Assembly (NCBI GenBank): GCA_902513415.1
Contig: CABXMS010000002.1
Coordinates: forward strand, 1 to 37,419
Reading direction: 5' to 3'
Length of the DNA: 37,419 nt
Source of the DNA: an uncultured Pelagibacteraceae bacterium
Lineage (GTDB): Bacteria; Pseudomonadota; Alphaproteobacteria; Pelagibacterales; Pelagibacteraceae
Shown here piece by piece: positions 7,260-19,985 of this stretch. The notes beneath the pieces were generated by a model. That model saw only the letters and a list, made by a program, of their open reading frames with translations, was not told the DNA's origin and did no database searches. The position numbers and the translations under genes are program-made. Each line of letters starts with the position of its first letter. Within the stretch, counting starts at the first letter, position 1.

Positions 7260-10200
7260 AATATTAGTTGTTGGTGCAGGACCAATTATAATTGGTCAGG
7301 CTTGTGAATTTGATTATTCAGGCACTCAAGCTTGTAAGGCACTTAAAGATGAAGGTTACAAAGTTATATTAATTAACTCTAATCCAGCAACTATAATGAC
7401 CGATCCTGGAGTTGCTGATAAAACATATATCGAACCTATAACTATAGAGATTTTAGAAAAAATTATAAAAAAAGAAAAACCAGACGCAATATTGCCAACA
7501 ATGGGTGGCCAGACGGCTTTGAATTTGGCCATTAAAGCAGAAAAAATTGGATTGCTAAAAAAATACAAAATAGAACTTATTGGAGCAAAATCAAAAGCAA
7601 TTGCAAATGCCGAGGATCGAAAAAAATTTAGAAAAAATATGTCAGATATTGGACTTGATTTACCAAAATCTGAAATAATAAATAATATAAAACAAGTTAA
7701 GAAAAGTTTAAGAAAAATTGGTTTACCCGCAATTATAAGACCGTCTTTTACTTTAGGCGGACTTGGGGGTGGTATTGCCAAATCACAAAAAGAATTTTTT
7801 AATATTATTAAAGAAGGGTTGAGAGCGTCTCCAGTTAATCAAGTACTTGTGGAAGAATGTTTGGAAGGATGGAAAGAATTTGAAATGGAAGTCGTTAGAG
7901 ATAAAAAAGATAATTGTATAATTATTTGCTCTATTGAAAATGTTGATCCAATGGGAATTCACACTGGGGACTCTGTTACAGTTGCTCCTGCTTTAACACT
8001 TACTGATAAAGAGTACCAAATTATGAGAAACGCATCTATAGCATGTTTAAGAAAAATTGGAGTTGAGACCGGAGGTTCTAATGTTCAGTTTGCAATTAAT
8101 CCTAAGAATGGAAGAATGGTCATAATTGAAATGAATCCTAGAGTTTCAAGATCTTCGGCATTGGCATCAAAGGCAACTGGGTTTCCAATTGCAAAAGTTG
8201 CAGCAAAATTAGCTGTTGGTTACACGCTTGATGAGTTGAAAAATGAAATAACAAAAACAACCCCAGCGTCATTTGAACCAACTATAGATTATGTTGTAAC
8301 TAAAGTTCCAAGATTTACTTTTGAAAAATTTTCTCAAAGTCCGGCTGTCTTAGGAACATCTATGAAATCTGTGGGTGAGGCAATGGCTATAGGAAGAAAC
8401 TTCAAAGAATCTTTACAGAAAGCCCTCATTTCTCTTGAAATTGGTTTGTCAGGGTTGGATAAAATATTTAATTTAAACAAAAAACAAATTGAAAAAAAAC
8501 TAAAGATAAACATTCCAAATAAATTGCTTTTAGTTGCTGAAGCCATAAGAAAAAAAATAGATTTAAAAAAAATATATAAATTATCTGGTATTGATCCATG
8601 GTTTTTGGGTCAAATAAAAGAAATTGTTGATTTTGAAAATCAATTAAAAAAAGGGGGAATACCAAAAAGTTTTAACGAATTTAATAAATTAAAATCTGTA
8701 GGATTTTCAGATAAAAAAATTGCTTATCTTGCTAAAACTAATGAAAAGCTAATTAGATCAAGAAGAGTGGCTCTTAAGGTTTTTCCTGTTTATAAAAAAG
8801 TTGATACTTGTGCAGCTGAATTTAAATCTTACACACCTTACATGTATTCAACATACCAAAGAAATTTTTCTATAAAAAGTGAGTGTGAAGCTAACCCATC
8901 TACAAAAAGGAAAATTATTATTTTAGGTGGCGGACCAAATAGAATTGGTCAAGGAATTGAATTTGATTATTGCTGTTGCCAGGCAAGTTATGCCTTAAGA
9001 GATGCTGGTTTTGAGACAATAATGATCAATTGTAATCCAGAAACTGTTTCAACTGATTATGACACAAGCGACAGATTGTATTTTGAACCATTAATAGAAG
9101 AGTATGTTCACAACATAATTTTGAAAGAAAAGTCAAAAGGAAGCTTAGTAGGGATAATTGCACAATTTGGTGGCCAAACTCCTATTAAACTTGCAAAATT
9201 TTTAAATGAAAATTCATTACCAATAATAGGAACTCAATATTCTTCAATTGATCTTGCAGAAGACAGAGATAGATTTAGAAAACTTTTAATAAAATTAAAA
9301 TTAAAACAAGCTAATAGCGGAATTGCCAAAACATACAGTGAAGCAATAAAAGTCGCTTCAAAAATTGGATTGCCTTTGGTTGTTAGACCTTCTTATGTGC
9401 TGGGTGGAAGAGCAATGGAAATAGTTCATGAAAAAAATCAACTTAAAGATTTTGTTGAAGAGGCATTCAAAGCTGCAGAAAATAATCCAATATTAATTGA
9501 TAAATTCATAAATAATGCAATGGAAGTAGATGTTGATGCTATTTCAGATGGAAAGGATGTTTTTGTTGCAGGTATAATGCAACATATCGAAGAAGCTGGT
9601 ATACATTCTGGAGACTCAGCATGTTGTATTCCTCCTGTTGCGATTAAACAAAAACTAATTGATGAAATAAAAAACCAAACAAAAAAATTAGCTTTAGCAT
9701 TAAAAATTAAAGGTTTTATGAATGTTCAATTTGCAATTAAAAATGATGAAATTTATATTATTGAAGTTAACCCAAGAGCCAGTAGAACCGTTCCTTTTGT
9801 TTCGAAAGCAAAAGGTATTCCTTTCGCTAAAATTGCATCAAGAATAATGGCTGGTGAAAAATTATCAAAATTTAATTTAAAAAATAAAAACAAAGGCATG
9901 TTTGCTGTTAAAGAAGCTGTTTTTCCATTTAACAAATTTCCAAATGTTGATGTTTTGTTGGGCCCTGAAATGAAATCAACTGGAGAAGTAATGGGCCTGG
10001 ATAAAGATTTTGGTTTAGCGTATGCCAAAAGTCAAATCGCAGCAGATAATTCTTTACCAACTAAAGGATTAGCTTTTATTTCTCTTAAAGATAAACATAA
10101 AAAAGAAGGTGTAGATCTTGCAAAACAGTTGCTTAAATTAAATTTTACAATATGCGGTACAGAAGGCACGGCAAACTTCTTAAAAAATAATAAAATTAAA

Positions 10201-10458
10201 TGTAAAAAAATAAATAAAGTTAGTGGTGGATCACCTCATGTGGTTGATATATTAAATGCAAAAAAAATTGCCTTGGTAATAAATACTGGAGGAGGAAAAA
10301 GAGCATATCGTATTCAAGACTCAACATCGTTAAGAAGAGCAACGCTTGTCAACAAAGTTCCATATTGTACTAATATGTCAACTGCTTACGCTTGTTTAAA
10401 TGCAATAAAATCTTTAAAATCAAAAATAGTTACGGTCAAACCTTTGCAAGAAATCTAA
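7234..10458 (+). CDS. carB: carbamoyl-phosphate synthase large subunit
   Basis: The synthetase subunit, combining bicarbonate, ammonia and two ATP into carbamoyl phosphate. At 1074 residues it is full length. It shows two homologous ATP-grasp halves, each opening with a dinucleotide-like motif ([19 protein letters not shown] near residue 13; [17 protein letters not shown] near residue 565), with [18 protein letters not shown] in the first and [18 protein letters not shown] in the second. A C-terminal MGS-like allosteric domain follows ([12 protein letters not shown] and [16 protein letters not shown]), the region where UMP and ornithine act in other bacteria. The start [10 protein letters not shown] matches the family N-terminus closely and overlaps carA. 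It converges on the oxygenase-like gene with stop codons overlapping (CTAA). Confidence 0.98.
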   Translation: MPKRKDINKILVVGAGPIIIGQACEFDYSGTQACKALKDEGYKVILINSNPATIMTDPGVADKTYIEPITIEILEKIIKKEKPDAILPTMGGQTALNLAIKAEKIGLLKKYKIELIGAKSKAIANAEDRKKFRKNMSDIGLDLPKSEIINNIKQVKKSLRKIGLPAIIRPSFTLGGLGGGIAKSQKEFFNIIKEGLRASPVNQVLVEECLEGWKEFEMEVVRDKKDNCIIICSIENVDPMGIHTGDSVTVAPALTLTDKEYQIMRNASIACLRKIGVETGGSNVQFAINPKNGRMVIIEMNPRVSRSSALASKATGFPIAKVAAKLAVGYTLDELKNEITKTTPASFEPTIDYVVTKVPRFTFEKFSQSPAVLGTSMKSVGEAMAIGRNFKESLQKALISLEIGLSGLDKIFNLNKKQIEKKLKINIPNKLLLVAEAIRKKIDLKKIYKLSGIDPWFLGQIKEIVDFENQLKKGGIPKSFNEFNKLKSVGFSDKKIAYLAKTNEKLIRSRRVALKVFPVYKKVDTCAAEFKSYTPYMYSTYQRNFSIKSECEANPSTKRKIIILGGGPNRIGQGIEFDYCCCQASYALRDAGFETIMINCNPETVSTDYDTSDRLYFEPLIEEYVHNIILKEKSKGSLVGIIAQFGGQTPIKLAKFLNENSLPIIGTQYSSIDLAEDRDRFRKLLIKLKLKQANSGIAKTYSEAIKVASKIGLPLVVRPSYVLGGRAMEIVHEKNQLKDFVEEAFKAAENNPILIDKFINNAMEVDVDAISDGKDVFVAGIMQHIEEAGIHSGDSACCIPPVAIKQKLIDEIKNQTKKLALALKIKGFMNVQFAIKNDEIYIIEVNPRASRTVPFVSKAKGIPFAKIASRIMAGEKLSKFNLKNKNKGMFAVKEAVFPFNKFPNVDVLLGPEMKSTGEVMGLDKDFGLAYAKSQIAADNSLPTKGLAFISLKDKHKKEGVDLAKQLLKLNFTICGTEGTANFLKNNKIKCKKINKVSGGSPHVVDILNAKKIALVINTGGGKRAYRIQDSTSLRRATLVNKVPYCTNMSTAYACLNAIKSLKSKIVTVKPLQEI

Positions 10459-11120
10459 ATCTCAACCTTCCAGTCAGTTTTAAAAGTAACATAATTTACT
10501 TGCAAACAACGTCTTTCCTTTACAATTTTCTTTTTTTCCATACCGTGCCAAGTATTTGGTCCGCTTGAAAAAAAATATCCATAATTATCTTTATATGAAA
10601 GTGTTTTTACTTTATTCAAATTTTTATCATAAAAATCTGTTCCTAAGCTTTCGTCTTCATTAGATCTATTAACAAAGAGTAAGCATGAAATTAATTTTTC
10701 TTTAATATCACAATGAGGTTTCAACCAAAAACCTTCTCTATCACAAATTACTTCTACTCTTACATACGAATTGGAAAGATCTTTATTTATTAATTCTGAG
10801 ACTTTTTTATATGTTTCTTTTTGTTGAAGCTCATTAATAAATTTTGTTAGATTTGGAAAATTTTTTGAATTATTTTTATTTATGAAACATCTAAATTTTA
10901 AAGCTTTTCCTCCATCAGATATTCCTTTTCTAAATTCTCCTTCACCTCCATCAATTGCTCTCGTTCCATCATAATTTAAATTATGTTTAACTGGATTATC
11001 TATTTCGGCCCTAATAATTTCATTGATAGAGCCTTCAGTTAATGGTTCGTTAAGTTCCCAATGTGTAAAGGGATCGTCAAATTTTTTTGAATTATTAAGT
11101 ATTGAATTTAAAAATGACAT
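10455..11120 (-). CDS. putative 2-oxoglutarate/Fe(II)-dependent oxygenase-like protein
   Basis: A 221-residue protein without a signal peptide. The C-terminal half has the double-stranded beta-helix pattern of 2OG-Fe(II) oxygenases: an HxD pair in KPHCDIKEK (H136, D138), the strand [10 protein letters not shown], a distal His in [10 protein letters not shown] (H192), and a basic residue (R203/R204) before the strand CLQVNYVTF that could hold the 2OG carboxylate. The substrate cannot be told; members of this superfamily hydroxylate proteins, nucleic acids or small molecules. Its ATG is 1 bp past the stop of the upstream ELM1-family gene, so the two are almost certainly one operon and may act on the same material. 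The fold assignment is good; the function is unknown. Confidence 0.7.
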   Translation of the reverse strand: MSFLNSILNNSKKFDDPFTHWELNEPLTEGSINEIIRAEIDNPVKHNLNYDGTRAIDGGEGEFRKGISDGGKALKFRCFINKNNSKNFPNLTKFINELQQKETYKKVSELINKDLSNSYVRVEVICDREGFWLKPHCDIKEKLISCLLFVNRSNEDESLGTDFYDKNLNKVKTLSYKDNYGYFFSSGPNTWHGMEKKKIVKERRCLQVNYVTFKTDWKVEI

Positions 11121-11121
11121 T

Positions 11122-12060
11122 TTATATTATTTTTTTTTTTATTTCTTTTGCCACTCTATTTGTTTCGTCCAAACTTCCATAGGACCAATTTTCTAATTTA
11201 TCATTTAAATCTTTTACAATATTTAAACTTTTAAACAATTCTCTAAATTTTTTAAATCTATAATCATTTTTTGAAGGTTCTATTTGAGCTATATATATAG
11301 GTTTTCCAGTGATTGCAGCCTCGGATATCATGGAACTAGAGTCACACGTAACAACTATATAATTTGATAATGCCAAACTGGACAAATAAGCTTTCTTGTC
11401 AACGCTATCTATAACTAGATTTTGCGAACCAAAAGTTTTTTTTGCTAATTCAATAGTTGATTTTGGTGTTCTAATGGAAGGAATAACTATGATTTGAGAA
11501 TTATTAGACCTACATGCACTAATTACTTTTGAAAATATTTCACTTATATTTTGATCTGTATATTTATAATGCTTTGTTGGACCACCCAATATCAAAGTTA
11601 ATATATTTTTATTTTTATCTACTTTATTTTTTAAATAATCTTCATTAATTTTAATTTCATCAATAGTAAGATAATGTATGGCTCCTTTTGTTGTTATTAC
11701 ATTCTTTCCTACAATTTCGTCGTGCTCTGGAATTATTACATAATCAAAGTTGCCTAAAGAAACTTTTGGATTTTGAATATGAATATTAATTATTTTTTTT
11801 GAGGAATTTCTTTTTAAATATATTGATGGAATTATACTTTTTCTTCCGCAAGAAATAATGACGTCAAAATCTTTAGTAATTTTATTTTTAAATACAAATT
11901 TATTAACAGGTGTTAATTTTGGAGGTAAAGCTTTCCAAAAATTATTTAATTCAATTTTTTCGTGAAAATAATCTAAATCTAATGCTTTAGCTAAACCTTC
12001 TACTTGGCTAATCATTCCATGCATTCCTTCTGTTAACAATAAGCCTTTTAATTTAGTCAT
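11122..12060 (-). CDS. ELM1-family (DUF1022/COG3660) GT-B-like protein
   Basis: 312 residues, matching the bacterial relatives of the plant mitochondrial fission protein ELM1. Visible hallmarks are the N-terminal EGMHGMISQVEGLAKAL (Gly-rich loop plus first helix), DVIISCGRKSIIPSIYLK, the start of the second domain at LTLILGGPTKHYKY, and the C-terminal VTCDSSSMISEAAITGKPIYI, which looks like the donor-sugar site of GT-B glycosyltransferases (MurG/LpxB style). A glycosyltransferase role in the envelope is therefore plausible but unproven for bacteria. It is the first gene of a two-gene unit with the 2OG-oxygenase-like protein and is divergent from trxB, with only 21 bp between starts. Confidence 0.8.
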   Translation of the reverse strand: MTKLKGLLLTEGMHGMISQVEGLAKALDLDYFHEKIELNNFWKALPPKLTPVNKFVFKNKITKDFDVIISCGRKSIIPSIYLKRNSSKKIINIHIQNPKVSLGNFDYVIIPEHDEIVGKNVITTKGAIHYLTIDEIKINEDYLKNKVDKNKNILTLILGGPTKHYKYTDQNISEIFSKVISACRSNNSQIIVIPSIRTPKSTIELAKKTFGSQNLVIDSVDKKAYLSSLALSNYIVVTCDSSSMISEAAITGKPIYIAQIEPSKNDYRFKKFRELFKSLNIVKDLNDKLENWSYGSLDETNRVAKEIKKKII

Positions 12061-12081
12061 TAATTACTATATAGCTTTGAT

Positions 12082-13026
12082 ATGAATCAAAATCCAACAA
12101 AACACACAAAAGTGTTAATAATTGGATCTGGCCCAGCTGGATACACAGCTGCGGTTTATGCTGCAAGAGCAATGCTTAAACCAATTATGGTTTCGGGAAT
12201 GGAACCAGGAGGACAATTAACCACTACTACAGATGTAGAAAATTATCCTGGATTTTCAAAAGTTATTCAAGGACCGTGGTTAATGGAACAGATGAAAGAA
12301 CAAGCAAAAGCTGTTGGAACAGAAATGATCGAAGATCATATTTCATCAATAAATTTAAAATCAAAACCATTTGAAGCAGTAGGAGATGGTGGGGAAAAAT
12401 ATACTGCTGATTCAATTATCATTTCAACTGGAGCTCAAGCAAGATGGTTAAATATTGAGTCTGAACAAAAATTTAGAGGATTTGGCGTTTCTGCATGCGC
12501 AACATGTGATGGTTTTTTCTTTAAAGATAAAACTGTAGCTGTTGTTGGTGGAGGAAATGCTGCGGTAGAAGAGGCAATGTTTTTAACAAAGTTTGCTTCA
12601 AAAGTTCAATTAATTCACAGAAGAGATTCTCTTAGAGCAGAAAAAATGCTTCAAAAAAAATTAATGAACAATAAAAAGATTGAAATTATTTGGGATAGTG
12701 TTGTTGAGAAAGTGGTTGGTGATGAAGAGCCAAAAAATGTTAAAGGTTTAAAAATTAAAAATGTAAAAACTAATGATATAAAAGATTTAAAAATAGATGG
12801 TCTTTTTATTGCTATTGGACATGATCCCGCAACACAATTATTCAAAGATCAATTAAATATGGATAAAGATGGTTATTTAATAACAAAACCAGACTCAACA
12901 GAAACAAACATACCAGGAGTTTTTGCTGCGGGCGATGTTAAAGACAAAATATTTAGACAAGCTGTAACCGCTGCAGGAATGGGATGTATGGCTGCGCTAG
13001 AAGCGGAAAAGTTTTTATCACACTAA
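12082..13026 (+). CDS. trxB: thioredoxin reductase (NADPH)
   Basis: Transfers electrons from NADPH through FAD to thioredoxin in the cytoplasm. The 314-residue protein is the normal low-molecular-weight length, with the FAD-binding GSGPAGYTAAVYAAR near residue 15, the PGGQLTTTTDVENYPGF segment, the redox-active CATC (Cys139, Cys142), the NADPH-binding VVGGGNAAVEEA and the second FAD motif PGVFAAGDV. The start ATG gives a standard N-terminus. Its promoter must lie within the 21 bp shared with the divergent ELM1-family gene or inside that gene. It ends 1 bp before the aspC stop codon. Confidence 0.97.
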   Translation: MNQNPTKHTKVLIIGSGPAGYTAAVYAARAMLKPIMVSGMEPGGQLTTTTDVENYPGFSKVIQGPWLMEQMKEQAKAVGTEMIEDHISSINLKSKPFEAVGDGGEKYTADSIIISTGAQARWLNIESEQKFRGFGVSACATCDGFFFKDKTVAVVGGGNAAVEEAMFLTKFASKVQLIHRRDSLRAEKMLQKKLMNNKKIEIIWDSVVEKVVGDEEPKNVKGLKIKNVKTNDIKDLKIDGLFIAIGHDPATQLFKDQLNMDKDGYLITKPDSTETNIPGVFAAGDVKDKIFRQAVTAAGMGCMAALEAEKFLSH

Positions 13027-13027
13027 A

Positions 13028-14224
<1,197 letters not shown>

Positions 14225-14251
14225 TTAATATTCTAATACCTTGTTTACTTT

Positions 14252-16423
14252 ATGCAAAATACTTATCAAGATTTAATTACAGATATTCAAAGTAAAAATC
14301 CAGAAATAAATGGAAAACTGGAAGGTGGTAAAAAATTTAAAATAAAGTCTGATTTTAAGCCAGCGGGTGATCAGCCAGAAGCAATAAAAAAATTAGTTAA
14401 AAGTTCAAAAAAAGGAGAATTTAATCAAGTTCTGTTGGGAGTAACAGGTTCTGGAAAAACTTTTACAATGGCTAAAGTGATTGAGGAGACAAATAGACCT
14501 GCGCTAATATTGGCACCTAACAAAACTTTAGCGGCTCAACTTTATGGTGAGATGAAAAGTTTTTTTCCTGATAACGCAGTTGAATATTTTGTTTCATATT
14601 ATGATTATTATACTCCGGAAGCATATGTTCCTAGATCAGATACATACATAGAAAAAGAGGCTTCCATAAATGAACAGATTGATAGGATGAGACACTCAGC
14701 GACAAGATCTCTTCTCGAAAGAGATGATGTTTTAATTGTTGCAAGCGTTTCTTGTATATATGGACTTGGTTCAGTTGAAGCTTATAGCAAAATGACTTTA
14801 ACTCTTAAAAAAAATAATGAATTTAATAGAGAGCAAATAATTAAATCATTAGTTAATTTACAATATAAAAGAAATGATCAAAATTTCTACAGAGGCACAT
14901 TCAGAGCTAGAGGAGAATATTTAGAAATTTTTCCATCTCATTTAGAAGATAGAGCGTGGAGACTTAGTTTATTTGGAGATAAACTCGAAAAAATAGAAGA
15001 GTTTGATCCATTAACCGGAGATCAGGTGAGGGAATTAAATTTAATAAAAATTTATGCCAACAGCCACTACATAACGCCTAAACCAACTATTGACCAAGCA
15101 ATAATAAATATAAAAAAAGAATTAGAAGAAACGCTAATAAAACATAAAGCAGACAATAAATTACTTGAAGCTCAAAGATTAGAAGAAAGAACTAAATTTG
15201 ATTTGGAAATGATTCAAGCAACTGGATCTTGTGCTGGAATTGAAAATTACTCAAGATTTTTATCTGGAAGAAAACCTGGAGAGCCACCTCCTACTCTTTT
15301 TGAATACTTTCCTGATAACACTTTAATATTTGTGGATGAGTCTCATGTAACTGTTCCTCAGCTAAATGGAATGTTTAAGGGTGACAGATCGAGAAAAAGT
15401 ACTTTGGCTGAGTATGGTTTTAGACTTCCTTCATGCATGGATAACAGACCATTAAAATTTGAAGAGTGGGATTTAATGAGAACCCAAACAGTATTTGTAT
15501 CGGCAACTCCTGGACCATGGGAACTGGAACAAACTAAAGGAAAATTTATAGACCAAGTAATAAGACCCACAGGATTAATTGATCCACCAGTAGAAGTTAA
15601 ACCTGCCAAAAACCAAGTTGATGATTTAATGCATGAGTGCAAAAAAACAATTGAAAAAAATCATAGAGTGCTAGTTACAACTTTAACAAAAAAAATGGCT
15701 GAAGATTTAACAGAATATCTTCATGAAAATGGAGTTAAAGTTAGATATTTGCATTCTGATATAGACACTCTTGAAAGAATAGAAATCATGAGAGATTTAA
15801 GATTGGGTGTATTTGATGTTTTGGTTGGAATTAATTTGTTAAGAGAAGGTCTTGATATACCTGAGTGTGCATTGGTTGGAATATTAGATGCTGATAAAGA
15901 AGGTTTTTTAAGATCTGAAACATCGTTAATTCAAACAATCGGAAGAGCTGCAAGAAATTTGGATGGTAGAGTAATATTGTATGCCGACAAAGAAACTAAA
16001 AGTATTAAAAAAGCTATTAAGGAAACAGATCGAAGAAGAAATATTCAACTAGAATATAACAAAAAAAATAAAATTAGCGCCACTACAATCAGGAAAGAAA
16101 TTACTGATATTTTAGAAAGTGCTTATGAGAAAGACTATGTAAAAGTTGGAACTGCAGAAAATATTGGAGGAAATCTTAAAAAACACCTTAAAGCTTTAAA
16201 TAAAAAGATGAAAGAATCCGCAAGTAACCTAGAATTTGAAGAAGCAGCAAAAATTAGAGATGAAATTAGAAAACTTGAAAGTACTGAATTAGAGATTACA
16301 CTTAATCCAAAAGTAAAAAAGTACAGTCAAAATAATAAAATTTATCCTAAAGGAAGATCAACTATGGGAATGCCGGGGACGAGAGCACAAAAAGGAAAGA
16401 AAAAATGGAAGCAAATAAAATAA
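14252..16423 (+). CDS. uvrB: excinuclease ABC subunit B
   Basis: Damage-verifying helicase-like subunit of nucleotide-excision repair; it receives DNA from UvrA and recruits UvrC. The 723 residues carry Walker A ([12 protein letters not shown]), the beta-hairpin region ([20 protein letters not shown]), the helicase motif II FVDESHV, motif V/VI ([17 protein letters not shown]) and the C-terminal UVR helices ([20 protein letters not shown]) that contact UvrC. The basic tail [20 protein letters not shown] is like that of other alphaproteobacterial UvrB proteins. The last 19 bp overlap the SDR gene, so it begins a run that also contains uvrC. Confidence 0.98.
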   Translation: MQNTYQDLITDIQSKNPEINGKLEGGKKFKIKSDFKPAGDQPEAIKKLVKSSKKGEFNQVLLGVTGSGKTFTMAKVIEETNRPALILAPNKTLAAQLYGEMKSFFPDNAVEYFVSYYDYYTPEAYVPRSDTYIEKEASINEQIDRMRHSATRSLLERDDVLIVASVSCIYGLGSVEAYSKMTLTLKKNNEFNREQIIKSLVNLQYKRNDQNFYRGTFRARGEYLEIFPSHLEDRAWRLSLFGDKLEKIEEFDPLTGDQVRELNLIKIYANSHYITPKPTIDQAIINIKKELEETLIKHKADNKLLEAQRLEERTKFDLEMIQATGSCAGIENYSRFLSGRKPGEPPPTLFEYFPDNTLIFVDESHVTVPQLNGMFKGDRSRKSTLAEYGFRLPSCMDNRPLKFEEWDLMRTQTVFVSATPGPWELEQTKGKFIDQVIRPTGLIDPPVEVKPAKNQVDDLMHECKKTIEKNHRVLVTTLTKKMAEDLTEYLHENGVKVRYLHSDIDTLERIEIMRDLRLGVFDVLVGINLLREGLDIPECALVGILDADKEGFLRSETSLIQTIGRAARNLDGRVILYADKETKSIKKAIKETDRRRNIQLEYNKKNKISATTIRKEITDILESAYEKDYVKVGTAENIGGNLKKHLKALNKKMKESASNLEFEEAAKIRDEIRKLESTELEITLNPKVKKYSQNNKIYPKGRSTMGMPGTRAQKGKKKWKQIK

Positions 16424-17160
16424 TTATTACTGGGGGTGCCACAAGAATTGGAGCTGCAATATCAAGAAAGCTATCAGGTCCTGGAGTAGAAATAGTAATT
16501 CACTACAATGAATCGAAATCTAATGCAGAAAAATTAAAGAAAGAATTATCAAAAAATAAAACAAAAGTATATTTGGTTAAAGGTGATTTAAGCAAAGAGA
16601 CAGATGTAAACAAAATATTAAAATTTGCTAAATCTAAATTAAAATATTTTGATTGTTTAATTAACAATGCTTCACTTTTTGAAAATGATAAACTTGAAAA
16701 TTTTACGACTGATAGTTGGGGACGTCATTTAAGAACAAATTTAAGAACACCGGCACTATTATCAAAAGCATTTGCTAAAAATATAAGAGGAAAAAATAAC
16801 AATATAATTAATATTATTGATCAAAGAGTTTTCAAACTAACTCCCTACTTCTTTTCATACACTATAAGTAAAACTGGACTTTATACTCTTACTAAAACAA
16901 GTGCTATGAGCCTCGCACCAAATATTAGAGTAAACGGAATAGCTCCAGGCCCGACTTTAAAAAATAAAAGACAATCTGCAAAACATTTTAAAAAGCAATA
17001 CATGGCAACCCCCCTTAAAAGACAAGTGGATGTTGAACAGATCTGTAATACTGTTGACTTTTTTATAAAAAATAGATCTATTACAGGACAAGTGATATCA
17101 GTTGATAGCGGTCAAAGTTTAAACTGGCAAACACCCGATATAATGGGAGGGAAAGAATGA
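16405..17160 (+). CDS. short-chain dehydrogenase of the pteridine reductase (PTR1/FolM) type
   Basis: 251 residues, a complete SDR. The nucleotide-binding motif is TGGATRIG (residues 9-16), which fits the TGxxxRxG signature of pteridine reductases rather than the usual TGxxxGxG. NNAS follows near residue 87. The catalytic trio is Asp139-Tyr152-Lys156, with the same 13- and 4-residue spacings as D181-Y194-K198 in Leishmania PTR1. [10 protein letters not shown] and SVDSGQSL complete the core. It probably reduces dihydropterin or dihydrofolate with NADPH. This fits the next gene, folB, whose start overlaps its stop (ATGA). A Shine-Dalgarno-like AAAGGAAAG lies inside the end of uvrB. The substrate is inferred. 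Confidence 0.85.
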   Translation: MEANKIIITGGATRIGAAISRKLSGPGVEIVIHYNESKSNAEKLKKELSKNKTKVYLVKGDLSKETDVNKILKFAKSKLKYFDCLINNASLFENDKLENFTTDSWGRHLRTNLRTPALLSKAFAKNIRGKNNNIINIIDQRVFKLTPYFFSYTISKTGLYTLTKTSAMSLAPNIRVNGIAPGPTLKNKRQSAKHFKKQYMATPLKRQVDVEQICNTVDFFIKNRSITGQVISVDSGQSLNWQTPDIMGGKE

Positions 17161-17582
17161 AAAAAAATAATCTTAAAATAGTTAAAATAGATAAAAACAA
17201 AGGTTTATTTAACTACGAAAAAAAAATTCTTATAAAAGATCTAATACTAGATTTAAAACTTGGATATTACGATTTTGAAAAAGAAAAGCCTCAAAAAGTA
17301 AAATTTACTCTTGAAGTAAACTATGAGGATAAAAAGCCATCAAATGATAAAGATCTCAAATCAATTGTTAATTATGCAAAAATTGTAAAATTGATTAAAA
17401 AACTAATTAAAAATAAACATTATAACTTTCTTGAAACATTGGCTGAGGATGTTTTTGATGAGCTATTTAAAGATAGAAGAATTGATAAAATAACTCTTCA
17501 AATCGAAAAATTAGAAATTATGAAAGACTGTTCATCTGTAGGTATACAAATTTCTAAAAAAAGAAGCCATGAAAAGCTCTAA
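17157..17582 (+). CDS. folB: dihydroneopterin aldolase-like protein
   Basis: 141 residues of the FolB/FolX fold: the strand [26 protein letters not shown], with the conserved Glu-x-x-x-Pro-Gln region that anchors the pterin, then [16 protein letters not shown] and the [17 protein letters not shown] helix with its conserved Glu, and the final strand [11 protein letters not shown]. FolB cleaves dihydroneopterin to 6-hydroxymethyl-dihydropterin and glycolaldehyde in folate synthesis; the epimerase FolX is a close relative. The N-terminus is about 20 residues longer than usual. A strong ribosome-binding site (GGGAGG) precedes the ATG. It overlaps the SDR gene by 4 bp and uvrC by 14 bp. Confidence 0.85.
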   Translation: MKKNNLKIVKIDKNKGLFNYEKKILIKDLILDLKLGYYDFEKEKPQKVKFTLEVNYEDKKPSNDKDLKSIVNYAKIVKLIKKLIKNKHYNFLETLAEDVFDELFKDRRIDKITLQIEKLEIMKDCSSVGIQISKKRSHEKL

Positions 17583-19404
17583 TATTGGAAAAGAAGTAAT
17601 AAAAAAAGAACTCCATTTAATACCTAAGCTCCCTGGCGTTTATAGAATGCTTAATTCTAAAAATGAAATTTTATATGTAGGTAAAGCAAAAAATCTTCCA
17701 AATAGATTAAAGAACTATATATCTGAAAAAAATCATATCATAAGAACTGAGAGAATGTTGTCACAGACGAAAAGAATTGAAATAACAACAACATCTAATG
17801 AAAGTGAAGCTTTGCTATTAGAGGCAAATTTAATTAAAAAACACAAACCTAAATACAACATATTATTAAGAGATGACAAATCGTTTCCATTTATATTTAT
17901 AAGTAATAAAGATAAATGGCCGCAAATTAAAAAACACAGAGGAAAAAAAAATAAAGAAGGTTTTTTCTTCGGTCCATTTGCATCCGCAGGTTCAGCTAAC
18001 TGGACTATAAAAATGATTCAAAAAATTTTTCAACTTAGAGTATGTGATGATACTGTTTTTAAAAATCGCAATAGACCTTGTATATTATTTCAAATCAAAA
18101 GATGTTCGGGACCTTGCGTTGAAAACATCAAAGAAAACGAATACAAAAAAACAGTTGCTGACGCAATAGAGTTTGTTTCGGGAAAATCTAGAAAAATACA
18201 AAAAAATCTTTCTATCCAAATGGAAAAAGCTAGCGAAGATTTAGATTTTGAAAAAGCTACAATATTGCGAGATAAGATTAAATCTTTAAATATTATTCAG
18301 TCTTCGCAAAGAATAAATGAAGCAAACTTGGTAGAAGCCGATGTAATAGCTGCTTATAAAGAATCTGGTAAAACATGCGTTCAAGTATTCTTTTATAGAT
18401 CTAAACAAAATTGGGGAAATCAACCTTTTTTTCCAAAACATGATCCAGACGAAAATTTGAATAATATTATTAACTCTTTTTTAGCTCAATTTTATGAAAA
18501 TAAAAGTGTACCAAAAAATATAATTTTGAGTGAAGAAATAACAGAAAGATCTTTGCTTGAAAAAACACTTTCCCAAAAAGAAAAAAAAGAAATAAATATT
18601 TCTGTAGCAAAGAAAGGTTCAAAACTTAAAGTAATAAATTTAGCAATTAAAAATGCTAAAGACAGTCTAAATAGAAAACTTTATGAAAGTCAAAATAATA
18701 AAGATCTTTTTGAAGAGTTGTCAAAAAAATTCAATTTAGAAACTAATGTTAATTTAATAGAAGTTTACGACAACAGTCATATTCAAGGATCAAATAGTGT
18801 GGGCGCTTTAATTACATTTGGCGAAGAAGGATTTGTTAAAAAAAGATATCGAAAATTTAATATTAAAATTCAAAAAAATGAACAAGATGATTATGGAATG
18901 ATAAAAGAAGTATTAAATAGAAGATTTAAAAGAGCATTGCAGGAAAAAGGTAACTACCTAACCTTTCCCGATTTAGTATTGATAGATGGCGGAAAAGGAC
19001 AATATTCTGTAGCTAGAGAAACAATGAATGAACTTGGTCTACATGATGTTCCTGTAATAACTATGGCAAAGGGCAAATTCAGAAATAGTGGAAATGAAAC
19101 ATTTTACTATAATGGTAAAGAATTTAAATTTGAAAAAAATGACCCTACTTTATTTTTTCTTCAAAGAATCAGAGATGAGGCACACAGATTTGCAATAAGC
19201 GCCCATAGAGCAAAAAGGAAAAAAGGTATTAGCAAATCTCTTTTGGATCAAATACAAGGTATAGGATCTATGAGAAAAAGAGCACTTTTAAACCATTTTG
19301 GATCTGCAAGAGCAGTTGAATCTGCAAGCCTTGATGAAATAAAATCGGTTAATGGAGTTGAGGAAAAAGTAGCAAAAAAAATATATAATTATTTCCACGA
19401 ATGA
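17569..19404 (+). CDS. uvrC: excinuclease ABC subunit C
   Basis: Makes both incisions beside DNA lesions together with UvrB. The 611-residue protein has the N-terminal GIY-YIG nuclease ([20 protein letters not shown]), a Cys-containing segment ([15 protein letters not shown]), a UVR motif that pairs with UvrB ([19 protein letters not shown]), the RNase H-like C-terminal nuclease with [27 protein letters not shown] and [12 protein letters not shown], and a helix-hairpin-helix pair at the end ([28 protein letters not shown]). The start overlaps folB by 14 bp and the TGA overlaps the pgsA ATG (ATGA). The uvrC-pgsA order is widespread in Proteobacteria. Confidence 0.98.
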   Translation: MKSSNIGKEVIKKELHLIPKLPGVYRMLNSKNEILYVGKAKNLPNRLKNYISEKNHIIRTERMLSQTKRIEITTTSNESEALLLEANLIKKHKPKYNILLRDDKSFPFIFISNKDKWPQIKKHRGKKNKEGFFFGPFASAGSANWTIKMIQKIFQLRVCDDTVFKNRNRPCILFQIKRCSGPCVENIKENEYKKTVADAIEFVSGKSRKIQKNLSIQMEKASEDLDFEKATILRDKIKSLNIIQSSQRINEANLVEADVIAAYKESGKTCVQVFFYRSKQNWGNQPFFPKHDPDENLNNIINSFLAQFYENKSVPKNIILSEEITERSLLEKTLSQKEKKEINISVAKKGSKLKVINLAIKNAKDSLNRKLYESQNNKDLFEELSKKFNLETNVNLIEVYDNSHIQGSNSVGALITFGEEGFVKKRYRKFNIKIQKNEQDDYGMIKEVLNRRFKRALQEKGNYLTFPDLVLIDGGKGQYSVARETMNELGLHDVPVITMAKGKFRNSGNETFYYNGKEFKFEKNDPTLFFLQRIRDEAHRFAISAHRAKRKKGISKSLLDQIQGIGSMRKRALLNHFGSARAVESASLDEIKSVNGVEEKVAKKIYNYFHE

Positions 19405-19985
19405 AAATTAAAATTCCAAATTATTTGACAATTGGTAGGATAATAATCGTTCCTATATTTGTAATTACTTTTTATCTACCTGGATTTTATGGGGATGTCA
19501 TTCCATTTGCATTATTTCTAATAGCTTCTTTTACAGATTTTTTAGATGGTCTATTAGCGAGAATGTACAAGGAAGAATCTAAACTTGGAGAACTTTTAGA
19601 TCCAATAGCTGATAAAATTATTGTAGCCACTGCGCTAATTCTTCTTGTCATGGATGGAACAATTAAAAACTATGAAGTAATTGCGGCAATAATAATTTTA
19701 ACAAGAGAAATATTAATTTCAGGATTAAGAGAATTTCTAGCAAAAGGAAAGATTCATCTTCCAGTGTCAAACTTAGCAAAAACTAAAACTTTTCTACAAA
19801 TGTTTTCTATATCAATTTTGTTAACAGGAGAAACTGGAAATAAAGTTATTAATTTTCAAGATTACAATGCTCAAACAATTGGTATTATTTTGTTGTGGCT
19901 TTCTTCTTTTTTAACTTTGTATACCGGATATGAATATTTAAGAAAAGGAATAGATCATGCAATATCAGAAGATCAAAAAGATTAA
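19401..19985 (+). CDS. pgsA: CDP-diacylglycerol--glycerol-3-phosphate 3-phosphatidyltransferase
   Basis: Integral membrane enzyme that makes phosphatidylglycerol phosphate, the committed step to acidic phospholipids. The 194 residues contain the exact CDP-alcohol phosphotransferase motif Dx2DGx2ARx8Gx3Dx3D (D46, D49, G50, A53, R54, G63, D67, D71) and hydrophobic segments around residues 10-45, 70-100, 120-140 and 155-180. It is coupled to uvrC by a 4-bp overlap and its stop codon overlaps that of the convergent ilvE. Confidence 0.96.
   Translation: MKIKIPNYLTIGRIIIVPIFVITFYLPGFYGDVIPFALFLIASFTDFLDGLLARMYKEESKLGELLDPIADKIIVATALILLVMDGTIKNYEVIAAIIILTREILISGLREFLAKGKIHLPVSNLAKTKTFLQMFSISILLTGETGNKVINFQDYNAQTIGIILLWLSSFLTLYTGYEYLRKGIDHAISEDQKD

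Noticed and set aside
7356..7781. 141-codon minus-strand open frame inside carB
   Set aside because: It lies wholly opposite a strongly conserved ATP-grasp region and its translation has no recognisable domain; hydrophobic composition is what the antisense of such a gene gives.
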